64,000 nt of DNA, from contig NZ_NULG01000015.1 of assembly GCF_002577195.1 (NCBI RefSeq), positions 37,204 to 101,203 of the forward strand, written 5' to 3'. Source of the stretch: Bacillus sp. AFS041924 (GTDB taxonomy: Bacteria > Bacillota > Bacilli > Bacillales > Bacillaceae_G). Made by a program: the position numbers and the translations under genes. Below, piece after piece: positions 11,801-18,860 of the stretch; the first letter of the stretch is position 1, and each line of letters starts with the position of its first letter. The notes below the pieces were generated by a model that saw only the letters and a list, made by a program, of their open reading frames with translations, ran no database searches and was not told the DNA's origin.

Positions 11801-14099
11801 TCCGGCAGGTACGATCTATGCTGGAAAAGACCTTGTAATGACATTTAATCCAGGTACAGCTGCATCTGATTGGATATCTGTTATGAAGGCTAGCGGTGAT
11901 ATTAAATTTGGCGGAAATTCGATTAAAACTAGAGCTGTGGTTGATGAAACAGCAGGAACATTAACGATTCCATATGATTTAGTAAGAACAAATGGTGGCG
12001 CTGCAGTTTCAAGGAGCTTAGTTGTTTTTGCTCCGGGTTACGCTGATGTTAATGTAAATGCAACTGTTACACCACAAACTGCACCAGTAATTTCACTTTC
12101 GTCAACTACAGGAACACCTCAGTTTGGCGATACCATTACTTACTCTATTAATGGGGATGATAATCCATTATGGAGAAGTTCAATTTTACTTGCACCAACG
12201 TCAGATCAATCGGTAGATAACGGTGATGTCACTATTCAGTTCTCATCGGTTACATCAGTAAAACCTTATGTCACAACAACAGTAAAAAATGGTACAGGTT
12301 CAGTAACGATTGATGGAAATGCGACTCAGTCTAATACAGCAGAAGGTAATAAGAATGTTAAGTTCATATCGCCTTACTTTTCACCGATTACAATTGCTCA
12401 ACCATTCGTTAAAAGAACAGCGCCAACGCCTACATTGATACCAAGTGGAGTTGGCAAGTCAGTCATAATGACTGTTCCTAAAAATAATGAAAATATGAGA
12501 TGGGCAAATGCTACAAAGGCTGTTTCAGGAGATATTACGGTTGATGGAGTGTCAATTAAATCGGATACGACAATCTCTTCAGATGAGAGCAATATTACAA
12601 TTACACTACCAGGTACTGCGTTCTCAACGATAGGTAATAAAGAGATTAAGTTTACGGCATACTGCTATCCAGATACAACAATAACTCAAGTAGTTAAGAG
12701 CAATCCACCAGTGTTTGCTTCAAAAATTGCTTATATTCAAGAGGATACACCGATTACAGTTAATCATGATCAAGATTCAGATTGGCTTTTAGCATCGCCC
12801 GTTGTTTCATTAAATGGAAAAGTGGTTGATTCTAGCAAGTACACTCTTACAGCTAAAGAACTGACATTTGCTGATCGATCTTTATTTAAAGACTTAGGTG
12901 ATTATAAGTTTACAATTTCAGCGAGTGGTTATGTTGACACTTCATTTACGATTATTATTAGTGATGATTTATCACATTTGATTTCAGCAACAACAGACAG
13001 TAACGGAACAATTGATCCGAATGGCTTCGTTGCAGTAAAACATGGATCAAATCAAACGTTTAAAATCACGCCGAATACCGGTTTTGAGATTGGAAGCGTT
13101 AAGGTTGATGGACAAGAGGTAAAGCTAACAAACAACGAATACACATTTACAGATGTTACGAAAAATCATTCAATTAATGTAACGTTCAAGCAAATTGTTC
13201 ATATCATCACGGCAACTGCTGGAAGCCATGGAACAATTAGTCCGAATGGCAGAATTACTGCGAATTACGGATCAGACCAAACATTTTATGTGACGCCTAA
13301 TGAGGGCTATGAGGTTGCATCATTTAAAGTGGACGGTGAGGATGCGAAGTTAACGGACAATTCTTACCTGTTTACAAACGTAACAAAGGATCATACGATC
13401 AATGTCACATTCAAGCAAATCGTACACACAATCACAGCGACTGCAGGGAGCAATGGTACAATTAGTCCGAGCGGCAAGATTTCTGTGAATCATGGAACGA
13501 ATCAAGTATTTACGATTACACCGAAAAAAGGGTATGAAATCGCTACATTTACAATTGATGGTGTAAGTGCGAAACTTACAAATAACTCTTATACATTTAC
13601 GAATGTAAGGAAGGATCATACGATTAATGTAACGTTCAAGCAAATCGTACACACAATCACGGCATCGGCTGGAAGCAATGGTACGATAAGCCCGAATGGT
13701 AGAGTTTCTGTAGGCGAAGGAACAAGTAAAGCATTCAAAATCACTCCAAAAACTGGTTATGAAGTTGCTTCATTTAAAGTGGATGGAGTAAATGCTAAGT
13801 TAACAAACAATACCTACACATTTAAGAATGTAACGAAAGATCACACAATCAGTGTAACGTTTAAGAAAAAAGTTCACACAATCAAAGTAACTTCAGGTGA
13901 TCATGGTACAATTAGCCCAATCGGAAAAGTTTCAGTAATAGATGGGTCTAGTAAGACGTTCAAGATTACACCGAAAAAAGGTTATACAATTTCCTCATTA
14001 AAAGTGGATGGTGTGAAAGTGAAAGTAACAAATAATACGTACACGATCAAAAACGTAACAAAAGATCATACAATTAGTGTAACGTTTAAGAAAAAATAA
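5871..14099 (+). CDS. Giant secreted multidomain subtilisin-like (S8, Vpr-type) protease
   Basis: 2742 residues, far longer than Vpr (~800). In order: signal peptide 1-30 (hydrophobic core, then APAFA); an inhibitor-I9-like propeptide to ~190; a low-complexity Ser-rich link; the S8 catalytic domain ~275-790 with D297 (VIDTGLD), H362 (SHGTHVAG) and S702 (SGTSMATPH). A PA-like insert lies between H and S (~505-660). A fibronectin-III-like domain follows (~790-925), then long beta-rich parts. A dockerin-like pair of calcium loops lies at ~1520-1580 (GDVNDDDVIDMKD and ADLNFDGTIDYNDF). About seven degenerate HID/DUF1533-like repeats (~1669-2365) and five InlB-B-like repeats (2369-2742) complete it. 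There is no LPXTG or S-layer anchor. It is secreted and probably cell-wall- or matrix-associated through the repeats. Substrate unknown. Confidence 0.92.
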   Translation: MSHRKMKKMVMSTFLATSTLLGYTAPAFAMTGGTFASKRQTVQLDSNSKLDLTQAQQLQNLYLEKLQFDPKLLNSSDQLDLIIQFNVDPAPIQMKNQQNNRSSEKRSVNQESTPAVTLESAQTAVNQTHSDFKSFVSNESKKLKATGESSSIHIGREFTQVFNGLAVKIPKSSLNDILALPYVKSIYQNVKYAPIPASQSIDVPASVTGDGKISDQKTNPNVLPTIRSNRSNIQSASSTSDSSSVSEKTVNTQSGTVPPPGPEGPQSGETAVLDWLKIHDLQNENITGKGVKVGVIDTGLDYNHPDLVGEYQGGKDFVDNDNDPMETVYSDWLAAKNANDSLPSDQQDPNFPTDYRNYITSHGTHVAGTIAGQSRSSSPYALRGVAPEVQLYAYRVLGPHGGTDEAVIGGIEQSYKDGCQVINLSLGAQVNDSLSPNAVAINNITDLGVTAVIAAGNAGPGAATLGTPGVAAKAITVGAIATPTKVPTFDIHSYGASGEDSFAITNTRLIGKDFSESDSKLSGATQYDIVDAGYGTPAWYDDLRNKNIDVKDKVVIVKRGAASMDQLMMYATNEHAKAMILWNPSDNPNLLFDDQGYYPFYFGSKGNTVYTLQIGKNDGTKFYNAFKAGTIKKISVSNAGNYTMPGNSLASFSSTGPVTGSLAIKPDVVAPGVDIFSTAPYDIWEPDNKDYSYAYQTMSGTSMATPHVAGMAALILSAHPNYKPEDIKVALMQTADAIDSQKSLFQIGSGKADPYQAVHSDMQFKVKDFIQSRSSTDDSSSSNIINIANTTGSFSFGYTARSVDGSVTKTGDLYITNNGNAAKNFDGSSAFFKDAFMINGQDGVEQGAKISISNAISPETELKSITVPAGGTVHLTVKFTAPASAASGYYEAYINFVNSANPDETYRMPLAINVQSRGLDFRIQRKAFTLSGNKNFNPNTFAVAPQSWAEVRVKSPLDPSFGFKLYIMDITGSKYIGYIATFNLSAFTLGNLVYAPLLLNGSYYPYKDPISKDDPNLSVKLTQQQSTQKQLGEGGYTIQARALDASSGQLYEKNSTVYVDNIAPTVQMDKGSEPGIYEIDPNGPMTDGALKWFSGKAYDSNVDYMKHVGHETQVPAPPNYGTDTNVSQSLGRIDGMLGDSNSAPYVNYFLNLSGDGQFKFGISKEDLVNTDADPQKENYGVQFRIYPEDYSFAGNLETQGQFYYFVKKGNEYVVNRFARLDTPGSTTLNGVDPNFLVDKTLVSKGDNFKSTLSIKYPKNLVGAKFYIDKLPFADINDIDFSPEYKAFLATKGITADKTWIHQDKDTNGDFIFNFNLPKEVQAQGVLNTTDTLSSGVARELPLLDIKYRVTNDAGYDTLYLVGSANIPEITTYDGGKNGMDRVPTFLDKKLYIKGSAYISGSIRPEGFQNYPTSNTFGRSTPITADASGVEVKFEDPNEGGITSKLPIVQDTTASASSANPGIIQNGLFTTDLPMQAGEKPYNFTMKMPGHLTFYGTLAVNTTGQYNYAAGGNYSVPNAIMLAGDVNDDDVIDMKDIEAESAAYNNFVDTSSTYTRNADLNFDGTIDYNDFEYIIKNFGKYNTTAPNASTLESKIILTTSKTITITGFGTLPSGSDLTAFNTVVKTVPYIKTSDSNAFVNYGKVNPFQLFSVGYKTPDVVTGASTLTQIEDSAWRAAVDGAGGQILIDGVDRKASTNVYNGVSTNSIIGKVVNGKGQYEFDPALFKKAGVHTIVFKAPGYMDRSLKFKMINGGGNSFTLLSPNNVATIGKALTYTRSDTTGSTAAHYRDIWQPNINSITVTDPNNNVVKNYTGAELAGLFNQLTPANATTFNFTIPAGVFSTPSLSGKDWKITIAADNYESYTFAQRINAFPTPTLTAEANRYFNDSNSNPISIGVGATNDTQAWRDVITAIQIGNTTINKADFEANKITVGAPGTPIKIDKALITAPGSIKINIIASNYQTTSVDQPFYKQGVALTSPAGTIYAGKDLVMTFNPGTAASDWISVMKASGDIKFGGNSIKTRAVVDETAGTLTIPYDLVRTNGGAAVSRSLVVFAPGYADVNVNATVTPQTAPVISLSSTTGTPQFGDTITYSINGDDNPLWRSSILLAPTSDQSVDNGDVTIQFSSVTSVKPYVTTTVKNGTGSVTIDGNATQSNTAEGNKNVKFISPYFSPITIAQPFVKRTAPTPTLIPSGVGKSVIMTVPKNNENMRWANATKAVSGDITVDGVSIKSDTTISSDESNITITLPGTAFSTIGNKEIKFTAYCYPDTTITQVVKSNPPVFASKIAYIQEDTPITVNHDQDSDWLLASPVVSLNGKVVDSSKYTLTAKELTFADRSLFKDLGDYKFTISASGYVDTSFTIIISDDLSHLISATTDSNGTIDPNGFVAVKHGSNQTFKITPNTGFEIGSVKVDGQEVKLTNNEYTFTDVTKNHSINVTFKQIVHIITATAGSHGTISPNGRITANYGSDQTFYVTPNEGYEVASFKVDGEDAKLTDNSYLFTNVTKDHTINVTFKQIVHTITATAGSNGTISPSGKISVNHGTNQVFTITPKKGYEIATFTIDGVSAKLTNNSYTFTNVRKDHTINVTFKQIVHTITASAGSNGTISPNGRVSVGEGTSKAFKITPKTGYEVASFKVDGVNAKLTNNTYTFKNVTKDHTISVTFKKKVHTIKVTSGDHGTISPIGKVSVIDGSSKTFKITPKKGYTISSLKVDGVKVKVTNNTYTIKNVTKDHTISVTFKKK
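10875..12965 (+). repeat. About seven HID/DUF1533-like protein repeats in the giant protease
   Basis: Units begin near residues 1669, 1765, 1900, 1996, 2098, 2206 and 2302. Each follows one pattern: an Asp/Asn-rich lead with Trp (AWRAAV, IWQPNI, AWRDVI, DWISVM, LWRSSI, RWANAT, DWLLAS), a strand with Gly and a following I/V, a turn, and an end like IxAxGYxD. This matches memory of the hemoglobin-interacting/DUF1533 family. The units are strongly diverged, so this is old duplication. Haem or haemoglobin binding is not shown by the sequence. Confidence 0.55.
12975..14096 (+). repeat. Five tandem 225-bp units encoding 75-residue InlB-B-like repeats
   Basis: Units start at 12975, 13200, 13425, 13650 and 13875, exactly 225 bp apart (the last is 222 bp). 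Each encodes the same plan: H-x-I-x-A/V, GTI-x-P-x-G, F-x-I-T-P, G-Y/F-E, VDG, YTF-x-V, and a closing DHTI-x-VTFK. This is the divergent InlB B-repeat type (Flg_new_2), seen at the C-ends of Gram-positive surface proteins. The nucleotide similarity is high enough for unequal recombination. Confidence 0.85.
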
Positions 14100-14160
14100 A
14101 ATAATTAGAAAATATATTTTTATCAATGAGGAATTAAAGGGCTCATTTTGAGTCGCAACA

Positions 14161-14192
14161 GGCTGTCGGGATCTTTTCGACAGTCTTTTTTT
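14161..14192 (+). terminator. Intrinsic terminator of the giant protease gene
   Basis: GCTGTCG pairs with CGACAGT/C over a GATCTTTT loop, followed by seven or more T. Confidence 0.85.
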
Positions 14193-14478
14193 CATAACTC
14201 ATTTGTCACCGGAGTGGATTTTGAAAGATTATTAACTCAATTTTTGATGAATTAAATGATTTTAAAATAATAAGCAATTTTATTTTTTATCGAACACGAG
14301 TTATATTTAAATTAAGCGCTTACTATTTATGCGTATAGTTCATTAATAATAGAGATTTAAAATTTATTTTTCTAAAATAAGGACCTTAATGATAGATTTT
14401 TAACTTTTTTACATTCTTTAAATAGTTTATAATTATCAGATAAAGAAAAAAATTTTTTAGGGCAATTAATAATAGAAA
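14193..14478. other. AT-rich gene-free stretch upstream of mqo
   Basis: No open frame with a ribosome site is found. A weak CcpA-like core AAGCGCTT lies near 14313, but the flanks fit the cre consensus poorly. Nothing else is recognised until the phased repeats at 14479. Confidence 0.4.
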
Positions 14479-14552
14479 TATACTATTAAATGGATATAAT
14501 TAAAAAGTGATATACTATTATTAAAAAGTAGATTAAATGTGTTATACTATTA
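14479..14552 (+). promoter_or_regulatory. mqo: Three TATACTATTA repeats at exact 32-bp spacing upstream of mqo
   Basis: Identical decamers lie at 14479-14488, 14511-14520 and 14543-14552. A second motif GATATAATT follows copies one and three (about 14493 and 14557), and TTAAAAAGT flanks copy two on both sides. A 32-bp step is about three helical turns, so proteins bound here would line up on one face. Copy three can itself serve as a -10 element for a start near 14556. They could be operators or stacked promoter elements; which is not known. Confidence 0.6.
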
Positions 14553-14575
14553 ATAAGATATAATTGAGACAGAAA

Positions 14576-14637
14576 AGGTGTGTTCCTAGGTGGTGCCTTG
14601 CTTTTTGTGACACCTAAGCAGGAAAACCTACTTTTTT
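14576..14637 (+). promoter_or_regulatory. mqo: Hairpin plus T-run in the mqo leader, possible attenuator
   Basis: An outer stem (AGGT...TCCT with AGGA...ACCT) encloses an inner stem (TAGGTG with CACCTA), and the structure is followed by CTTTTTTG at 14631-14638. It lies between the putative promoter and the ribosome site, only about 15 bases before AAGGAAGG. It looks like a terminator inside the leader and so may control read-through into mqo. No known riboswitch class is recognised in it. A simple upstream-gene terminator is less likely, because the preceding gene already ends at 14192. Confidence 0.5.
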
Positions 14638-14665
14638 GCGAAAAAAGGGGAAAAGGAAGGTTATT

Positions 14666-16165
14666 ATGAGCAACAGACAAACTAGAACAGACATTATCTT
14701 AATTGGTGCCGGAGTCATGAGCGCGACTTTGGGATCATTACTAAAAGAATTAGCACCGGAAATGGAAATTAAAGTATTTGAGAAATTAGAAAAAGCGGGA
14801 GAAGAAAGCTCGAATGAGTGGAATAATGCAGGTACGGGACATGCTGCATTATGTGAGCTTAACTATACATCCGAAAAATCTGATGGATCGATAGATATTA
14901 GTAAGGCAATTAAAATTAATGAACAATTTCAACTTTCAAGACAGTTTTGGTCATATCTTGTAAATAACAATCGCATTCGTAATCCACAAGAATTTATCAT
15001 GCCAATTCCTCATATGAGTTTAGTGCAAGGTAAAGAAAATGTGGAATTTTTGAAAAAACGATTTGAAGCGCTTTCTAATAATCCTTTATTCAAAGGGATG
15101 GAGTATTCAGAGAACGCTGAAAAACTGAAGGAATGGATTCCGCTAATCATGGAAGGACGCACATCTAATGAACCAATAGCGGCAACAAAAATCGATTCAG
15201 GTACTGACGTAAACTTTGGAGCTTTAACACGTATGATGTTTGAGCACTTAGAAAGTAATAATGTAGAGATAAACTATAGACACAGTGTTGAGGATATTAA
15301 GCGCACTAGTGACGGCTCATGGGAAGTAAAAGTGTATAATATGAGCACTGGTAATATTGATTCTCACATTGCAAAATTCGTATTTATCGGAAGTGGAGGG
15401 GCTAGTCTACCTTTACTGCAAAAAACTGGTATCCCTGAGTCAAAACATATTGGCGGGTTCCCTGTAAGTGGACTATTTTTAGTATGTAACAACCCAGAAG
15501 TTGCGAAACAGCACCATGCGAAAGTATATGGAAAAGCTAAAGTTGGTGCACCACCAATGTCTGTTCCGCATCTTGATACAAGATATATTGATAACCAAAA
15601 ATCACTATTATTTGGACCTTTTGCAGGATTTTCACCTAAGTTCTTAAAAACAGGTTCAAATATGGATCTGATTAGTTCTGTAAAACCAAATAACGTCATG
15701 ACTATGTTAGCAGCAGGCGTAAAAGAAATGGCATTAACTAAATATTTAATCCAACAAGTCTTATTATCGAATGAAAAACGTATGGAAGAATTACGTGAGT
15801 TTATTCCAAATGCTAAGAGTGAGGATTGGGATATCGTAGTTGCTGGTCAACGTGTACAAGTTATTAAAGATACGGCAGCTGGAAAAGGAACTCTTCAATT
15901 TGGTACTGAGGTAGTTAGTGCAGCTGACGGTTCAATTGCGGCATTACTTGGAGCATCTCCAGGTGCTTCAACTGCTGTTCACGTCATGCTTGAAGTATTA
16001 GAAAAATGCTTCCCTGAGCACATGATGGAGTGGGCGCCAAAAATTAGAGAAATGATTCCTTCATTTGGATTATCTCTAGAAGAACACCCAGCCCTACTTG
16101 AAGAGCTTCAATCTTCAACTTCAAATACGCTTGGGTTAACTGAAAAAGAACTAGCTTATAATTAA
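14666..16165 (+). CDS. mqo: Malate:quinone oxidoreductase
   Basis: A 499-residue FAD-dependent, membrane-associated malate dehydrogenase that passes electrons from malate to quinone in the citric acid cycle. The N-terminus has the dinucleotide-binding motif [14 protein letters not shown], then the family blocks [18 protein letters not shown] and [13 protein letters not shown], and near the end SPGASTAV. The length fits the family (~500). An upstream in-frame TTG at 14636 would add ten residues, but the ATG at 14666 follows AAGGAAGG and begins the conserved part, so it was chosen. The gene is monocistronic with its own terminator. Its upstream region carries phased repeats and a leader hairpin. 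Confidence 0.95.
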   Translation: MSNRQTRTDIILIGAGVMSATLGSLLKELAPEMEIKVFEKLEKAGEESSNEWNNAGTGHAALCELNYTSEKSDGSIDISKAIKINEQFQLSRQFWSYLVNNNRIRNPQEFIMPIPHMSLVQGKENVEFLKKRFEALSNNPLFKGMEYSENAEKLKEWIPLIMEGRTSNEPIAATKIDSGTDVNFGALTRMMFEHLESNNVEINYRHSVEDIKRTSDGSWEVKVYNMSTGNIDSHIAKFVFIGSGGASLPLLQKTGIPESKHIGGFPVSGLFLVCNNPEVAKQHHAKVYGKAKVGAPPMSVPHLDTRYIDNQKSLLFGPFAGFSPKFLKTGSNMDLISSVKPNNVMTMLAAGVKEMALTKYLIQQVLLSNEKRMEELREFIPNAKSEDWDIVVAGQRVQVIKDTAAGKGTLQFGTEVVSAADGSIAALLGASPGASTAVHVMLEVLEKCFPEHMMEWAPKIREMIPSFGLSLEEHPALLEELQSSTSNTLGLTEKELAYN

Positions 16166-16176
16166 TTTAAATAATA

Positions 16177-16215
16177 AGGAACCTTTAATCGCTACTTGAT
16201 TGAAGGTTCTTTTTA
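16177..16215 (+). terminator. mqo: Intrinsic terminator of mqo
   Basis: AGGAACCTTTAATC pairs with TGATTGAAGGTTCT imperfectly and is followed by TTTTT. Confidence 0.85.
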
Positions 16216-16316
16216 ATTAAGATTAATAATAAGTGACCACTGATAATTAGGGCAAGATAACGCGTAGTATGATGAAACATGTCGATTTAATTTTTTGAAA
16301 ATTTTAAAAAAAAGTG

Positions 16317-16345
16317 TTCAGCATTTAAAAAAGAGGTGATATACT
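16317..16345 (+). promoter_or_regulatory. Probable sigma-A promoter of the amino-sugar ABC operon
   Basis: A -10 box TATACT lies at 16340-16345, and a weak -35 (TTCAGC) 17 bases before it. The expected start at about 16352 falls on the first base of operator 1, so repressor binding would block initiation. Confidence 0.5.
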
Positions 16346-16351
16346 ATCTAC

Positions 16352-16377
16352 AACTGGTAATGACATCATTACTAATT
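16352..16377. promoter_or_regulatory. GntR operator 1, 26-bp palindrome
   Basis: AACTGGTAATG, four bases, then CATTACTAATT: two 11-bp arms around a 4-bp centre. The same layout recurs at 16455, 21042 and 21905, all in front of genes of the amino-sugar locus. Binding by the GntR protein encoded at 21081 is inferred from this co-occurrence. Confidence 0.75.
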
Positions 16378-16454
16378 GGTTTCATTAAAGGGAAAAGAGG
16401 TGATAAAACTTTTTGTATAGGACAACTAAATTTTTATGTAAGCCTTTACAAATT

Positions 16455-16480
16455 AACTGGTAATAACATCATAACAACAA
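16455..16480. promoter_or_regulatory. GntR operator 2, degenerate right arm
   Basis: AACTGGTAATA, ACAT, then CATAACAACAA. The left arm is nearly perfect and the right arm partly decayed. It lies about 100 bp downstream of operator 1, in the untranslated leader of the sugar-binding protein gene. A pair at this distance allows looping or roadblock repression. Confidence 0.6.
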
Positions 16481-16565
16481 GGTGTAAAACTCCAAAAGAT
16501 GTCTTTTGAAGGAACCTACTAGATTGAAAGACTATTAAACTTTTAAGAGAAAGAAGGGGAATGGG

Positions 16566-17816
16566 ATGAAAAAATGGCTTATTATGCTATTAACCTTGGC
16601 TTTAGGCTTACTAGGGTTAGCTGGATGTGGTAGTAATAACACATCAGGGGATGCAAAAGATGGAAAAGTTGAAATTACCTATGGTTTTTGGGACAAGAAA
16701 CAAGTGCCCGCGATTGATGAAATTATAAAATTATTTAATGAAAAGAACCCTAATATTAAAGTAAAAACGGAACTTACTCCATATGCTCAATACTTTCAAA
16801 AGCTTGAAACAGCTGCAACTGGTGGTGCCCTACCAGATGTTTTATGGATGAATGGTCCGCATGTAGTCCAATATGCAGAAGGTAAAGTAATTGTCCCACT
16901 TAGTGATTTAGCATCAAAAGATAACTATAGTCTAGACAATTATCCTAAGTCATTAATCGATCTTTATACAGTTGATGGAAAGCTTTATGGGGTCCCAAAA
17001 GACTTTGATACAACTGGACTTTGGTATAACAAAAAGATTTTTGATGAAGCAGGTATACCATATCCAGATGATACTTGGGATTGGAATAAGTTAAAAGAGG
17101 TAGCAAAGAAGCTTACAAATAAAGAAAACGGAGTTTATGGCTTTGCGGCTTTAATGGGTAATCAAGGTGGATACTATGACTTCATTTGGCAAAATGGTGG
17201 ACATATTATTTCCGATGATGGCAAGTCGGTCGGATTTGATCAGCCTGAGGCAATTGAGGCACTTAAATATAACATTAGTTTTATAAAAGAAGGGCTGTCT
17301 CCAACACAAGCTCAAATGACGGAAACAGCACCATCAGAGTTATTCGCTTCTGGAAAAATTGCAATGATGTTTGATGGACCTTGGATGGTACCTGAATATA
17401 AGAAAAATCCAGATTTAAATGTAGCTGTCGTACCTAAAGGAAAACAGCGTGCAGTTTCTATACATGGATTAGCAAACGTTATTGCGGCAAATACGAAGCA
17501 TAAAGAAGCTGCTTGGAAATTTGTTCAGTTCCTAGGTTCTAAAGAAGCAGCGGAGGTATATGCAAAAACAGGTACAGTAATCCCTGCTTATAATGGAACA
17601 CAAGATGCTTGGTTAAAATCCGTTCCAAATTTGAATCTGCAAGCATTTATTGATGGAGTTAACTATTCAGTTCCATTACCTAGTGTGAAAAATACAGGAG
17701 AAATCTGGCAGTATGAAACAGATATCTTGAAAAAAGCTTGGAGTAATGAAGAAAGTGTTGAAGATGCTGTTAAGGAATTATCAAAAAAAGCAGACGAGGC
17801 ACTATCTAAGAACTAG
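16566..17816 (+). CDS. ABC transporter sugar-binding lipoprotein
   Basis: A 416-residue extracellular solute-binding protein of family 1. The N-terminus has a lipoprotein signal with lipobox LAGC (C at residue 21), so it is anchored to the outer face of the membrane. The mature part shows the family pattern: ITYGFWDKK, GGALPDVLWMN, YGVPKDFDTTGLWYN and KIAMMFDGPW. ATG follows AGAAGGGGAATGGG. It is the first gene of the amino-sugar operon and lies under two GntR operators. A hairpin after it separates it from the permease genes, which is usual where the binding protein is needed in excess. The ligand is inferred from the enzymes downstream: N-acetylgalactosamine or an oligosaccharide containing it. 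Confidence 0.93.
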   Translation: MKKWLIMLLTLALGLLGLAGCGSNNTSGDAKDGKVEITYGFWDKKQVPAIDEIIKLFNEKNPNIKVKTELTPYAQYFQKLETAATGGALPDVLWMNGPHVVQYAEGKVIVPLSDLASKDNYSLDNYPKSLIDLYTVDGKLYGVPKDFDTTGLWYNKKIFDEAGIPYPDDTWDWNKLKEVAKKLTNKENGVYGFAALMGNQGGYYDFIWQNGGHIISDDGKSVGFDQPEAIEALKYNISFIKEGLSPTQAQMTETAPSELFASGKIAMMFDGPWMVPEYKKNPDLNVAVVPKGKQRAVSIHGLANVIAANTKHKEAAWKFVQFLGSKEAAEVYAKTGTVIPAYNGTQDAWLKSVPNLNLQAFIDGVNYSVPLPSVKNTGEIWQYETDILKKAWSNEESVEDAVKELSKKADEALSKN

Positions 17817-17817
17817 A

Positions 17818-17880
17818 AAAAATGAAGAGAAGAAGTACTCAGGAAATGGCTAAAGTAATTACTTCTTCTCTTTATTTTCC
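17818..17880 (+). terminator. Partial terminator / mRNA-stabilising hairpin between binding protein and permease
   Basis: AAGAGAAGAAGTA pairs with TACTTCTTCTCTT (one mismatch when extended), followed by TATTTT. The next gene starts 19 bases later, so it likely lowers rather than abolishes read-through. Confidence 0.7.
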
Positions 17881-17898
17881 TTAAAAGGAGTGAATACA

Positions 17899-18846
17899 GT
17901 GAAGGAAATGCCTCTACAAGTTGAAGTGAAATCAAAAAGTAAATTAAAAGTACCAAGCTTAACGAAGACAAGAAAACGATCGGATTACTTTTGGGCTTAT
18001 CTTATGATTGCTCCAACAATGATTGGTTTAACAATATTCTACTTGTGGCCAATCATTCAAACGATTTACTTCAGTTTCACTGAATGGGGAGCATTTGGAC
18101 AATATGAGTGGACGGGTTTAGATAATTATAAACGAATGCTTGGGGATTCTAATCTTTTACAGTCATTTAAAAATACGGGAATTTATATTATTTTTACAGT
18201 TCCGATCGGTATTTTTTTATCAATTCTTATAGCAGTTCTCTTAAACCAAAAAATTAAGGGCAAATCTGTTTATCGAACATTATATTTTTTACCTGTTATT
18301 ACCATGCCAGCAGCAATCGCCATGGTTTGGAGATGGCTATATAATTCTGACTATGGGCTTCTAAATTATCTTTTATCTATTTTTGGAATTAAAGGTCCAC
18401 AATGGGTAAGTGATCCGAAAATAGCATTGTATTCAATAATTGTTGTAGCAATTTGGAGTGGACTTGGTTATAACATGGTTATTTTTCTTTCTGGACTTCA
18501 AGGGATTCCAAGAACGTATTACGAAGCAGCGGAGATAGATGGTGCTGGGCCAGTCAAGGTCTTCTTTAAAATAACACTGCCGTTACTTTCCCCAGTTATA
18601 TTCTTCGTAACAATCATGTCCTTTATTGGGGCATTCCAAGTATTTGATTTAATTTTCATGATGATAGGGAAGAGCAGTACAGCCTTAGAAAATACTCAAT
18701 CGATCGTGTATTTATTTTACCAGCATGCATTCGTATTAAATGATAAAGGTTATGCTGCCGCAATTGCAGTTTTGTTGTTAGTTATTATTTTAATCATTAC
18801 AGCACTTCAAATGGTTTTACAAAAGAAATGGGTTCATTATGATTGA
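17899..18846 (+). CDS. ABC sugar transporter permease (MalF/UgpA-type)
   Basis: A 315-residue inner-membrane permease with six predicted membrane segments. The cytoplasmic coupling loop has the EAA motif YEAAEIDGAGPVKVFFKITLP, which contacts the ATPase. An earlier in-frame GTG at 17890 overlaps the ribosome site, so GTG at 17899, eight bases after AAAGGAG, was chosen. It pairs with the next permease. No ATPase gene is present in the locus; as usual for carbohydrate importers of this class in Bacillus, a shared MsmX-type ATPase elsewhere probably drives it (established for the family, not seen here). Confidence 0.93.
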   Translation: MKEMPLQVEVKSKSKLKVPSLTKTRKRSDYFWAYLMIAPTMIGLTIFYLWPIIQTIYFSFTEWGAFGQYEWTGLDNYKRMLGDSNLLQSFKNTGIYIIFTVPIGIFLSILIAVLLNQKIKGKSVYRTLYFLPVITMPAAIAMVWRWLYNSDYGLLNYLLSIFGIKGPQWVSDPKIALYSIIVVAIWSGLGYNMVIFLSGLQGIPRTYYEAAEIDGAGPVKVFFKITLPLLSPVIFFVTIMSFIGAFQVFDLIFMMIGKSSTALENTQSIVYLFYQHAFVLNDKGYAAAIAVLLLVIILIITALQMVLQKKWVHYD

Positions 18847-18860
18847 AGGAGGAGAAACCA

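Noticed and set aside
14305..14325. cre site upstream of mqo
   Set aside because: Only the AAGCGCTT core fits; the outer consensus bases do not.
14479..14552. CRISPR-like short repeats before mqo
   Set aside because: Only three 10-bp copies; position just upstream of mqo fits regulation better.
14636..14665. Earlier TTG start of mqo
   Set aside because: It overlaps the leader hairpin T-run and has no ribosome site; ATG at 14666 has AAGGAAGG and begins the conserved fold.
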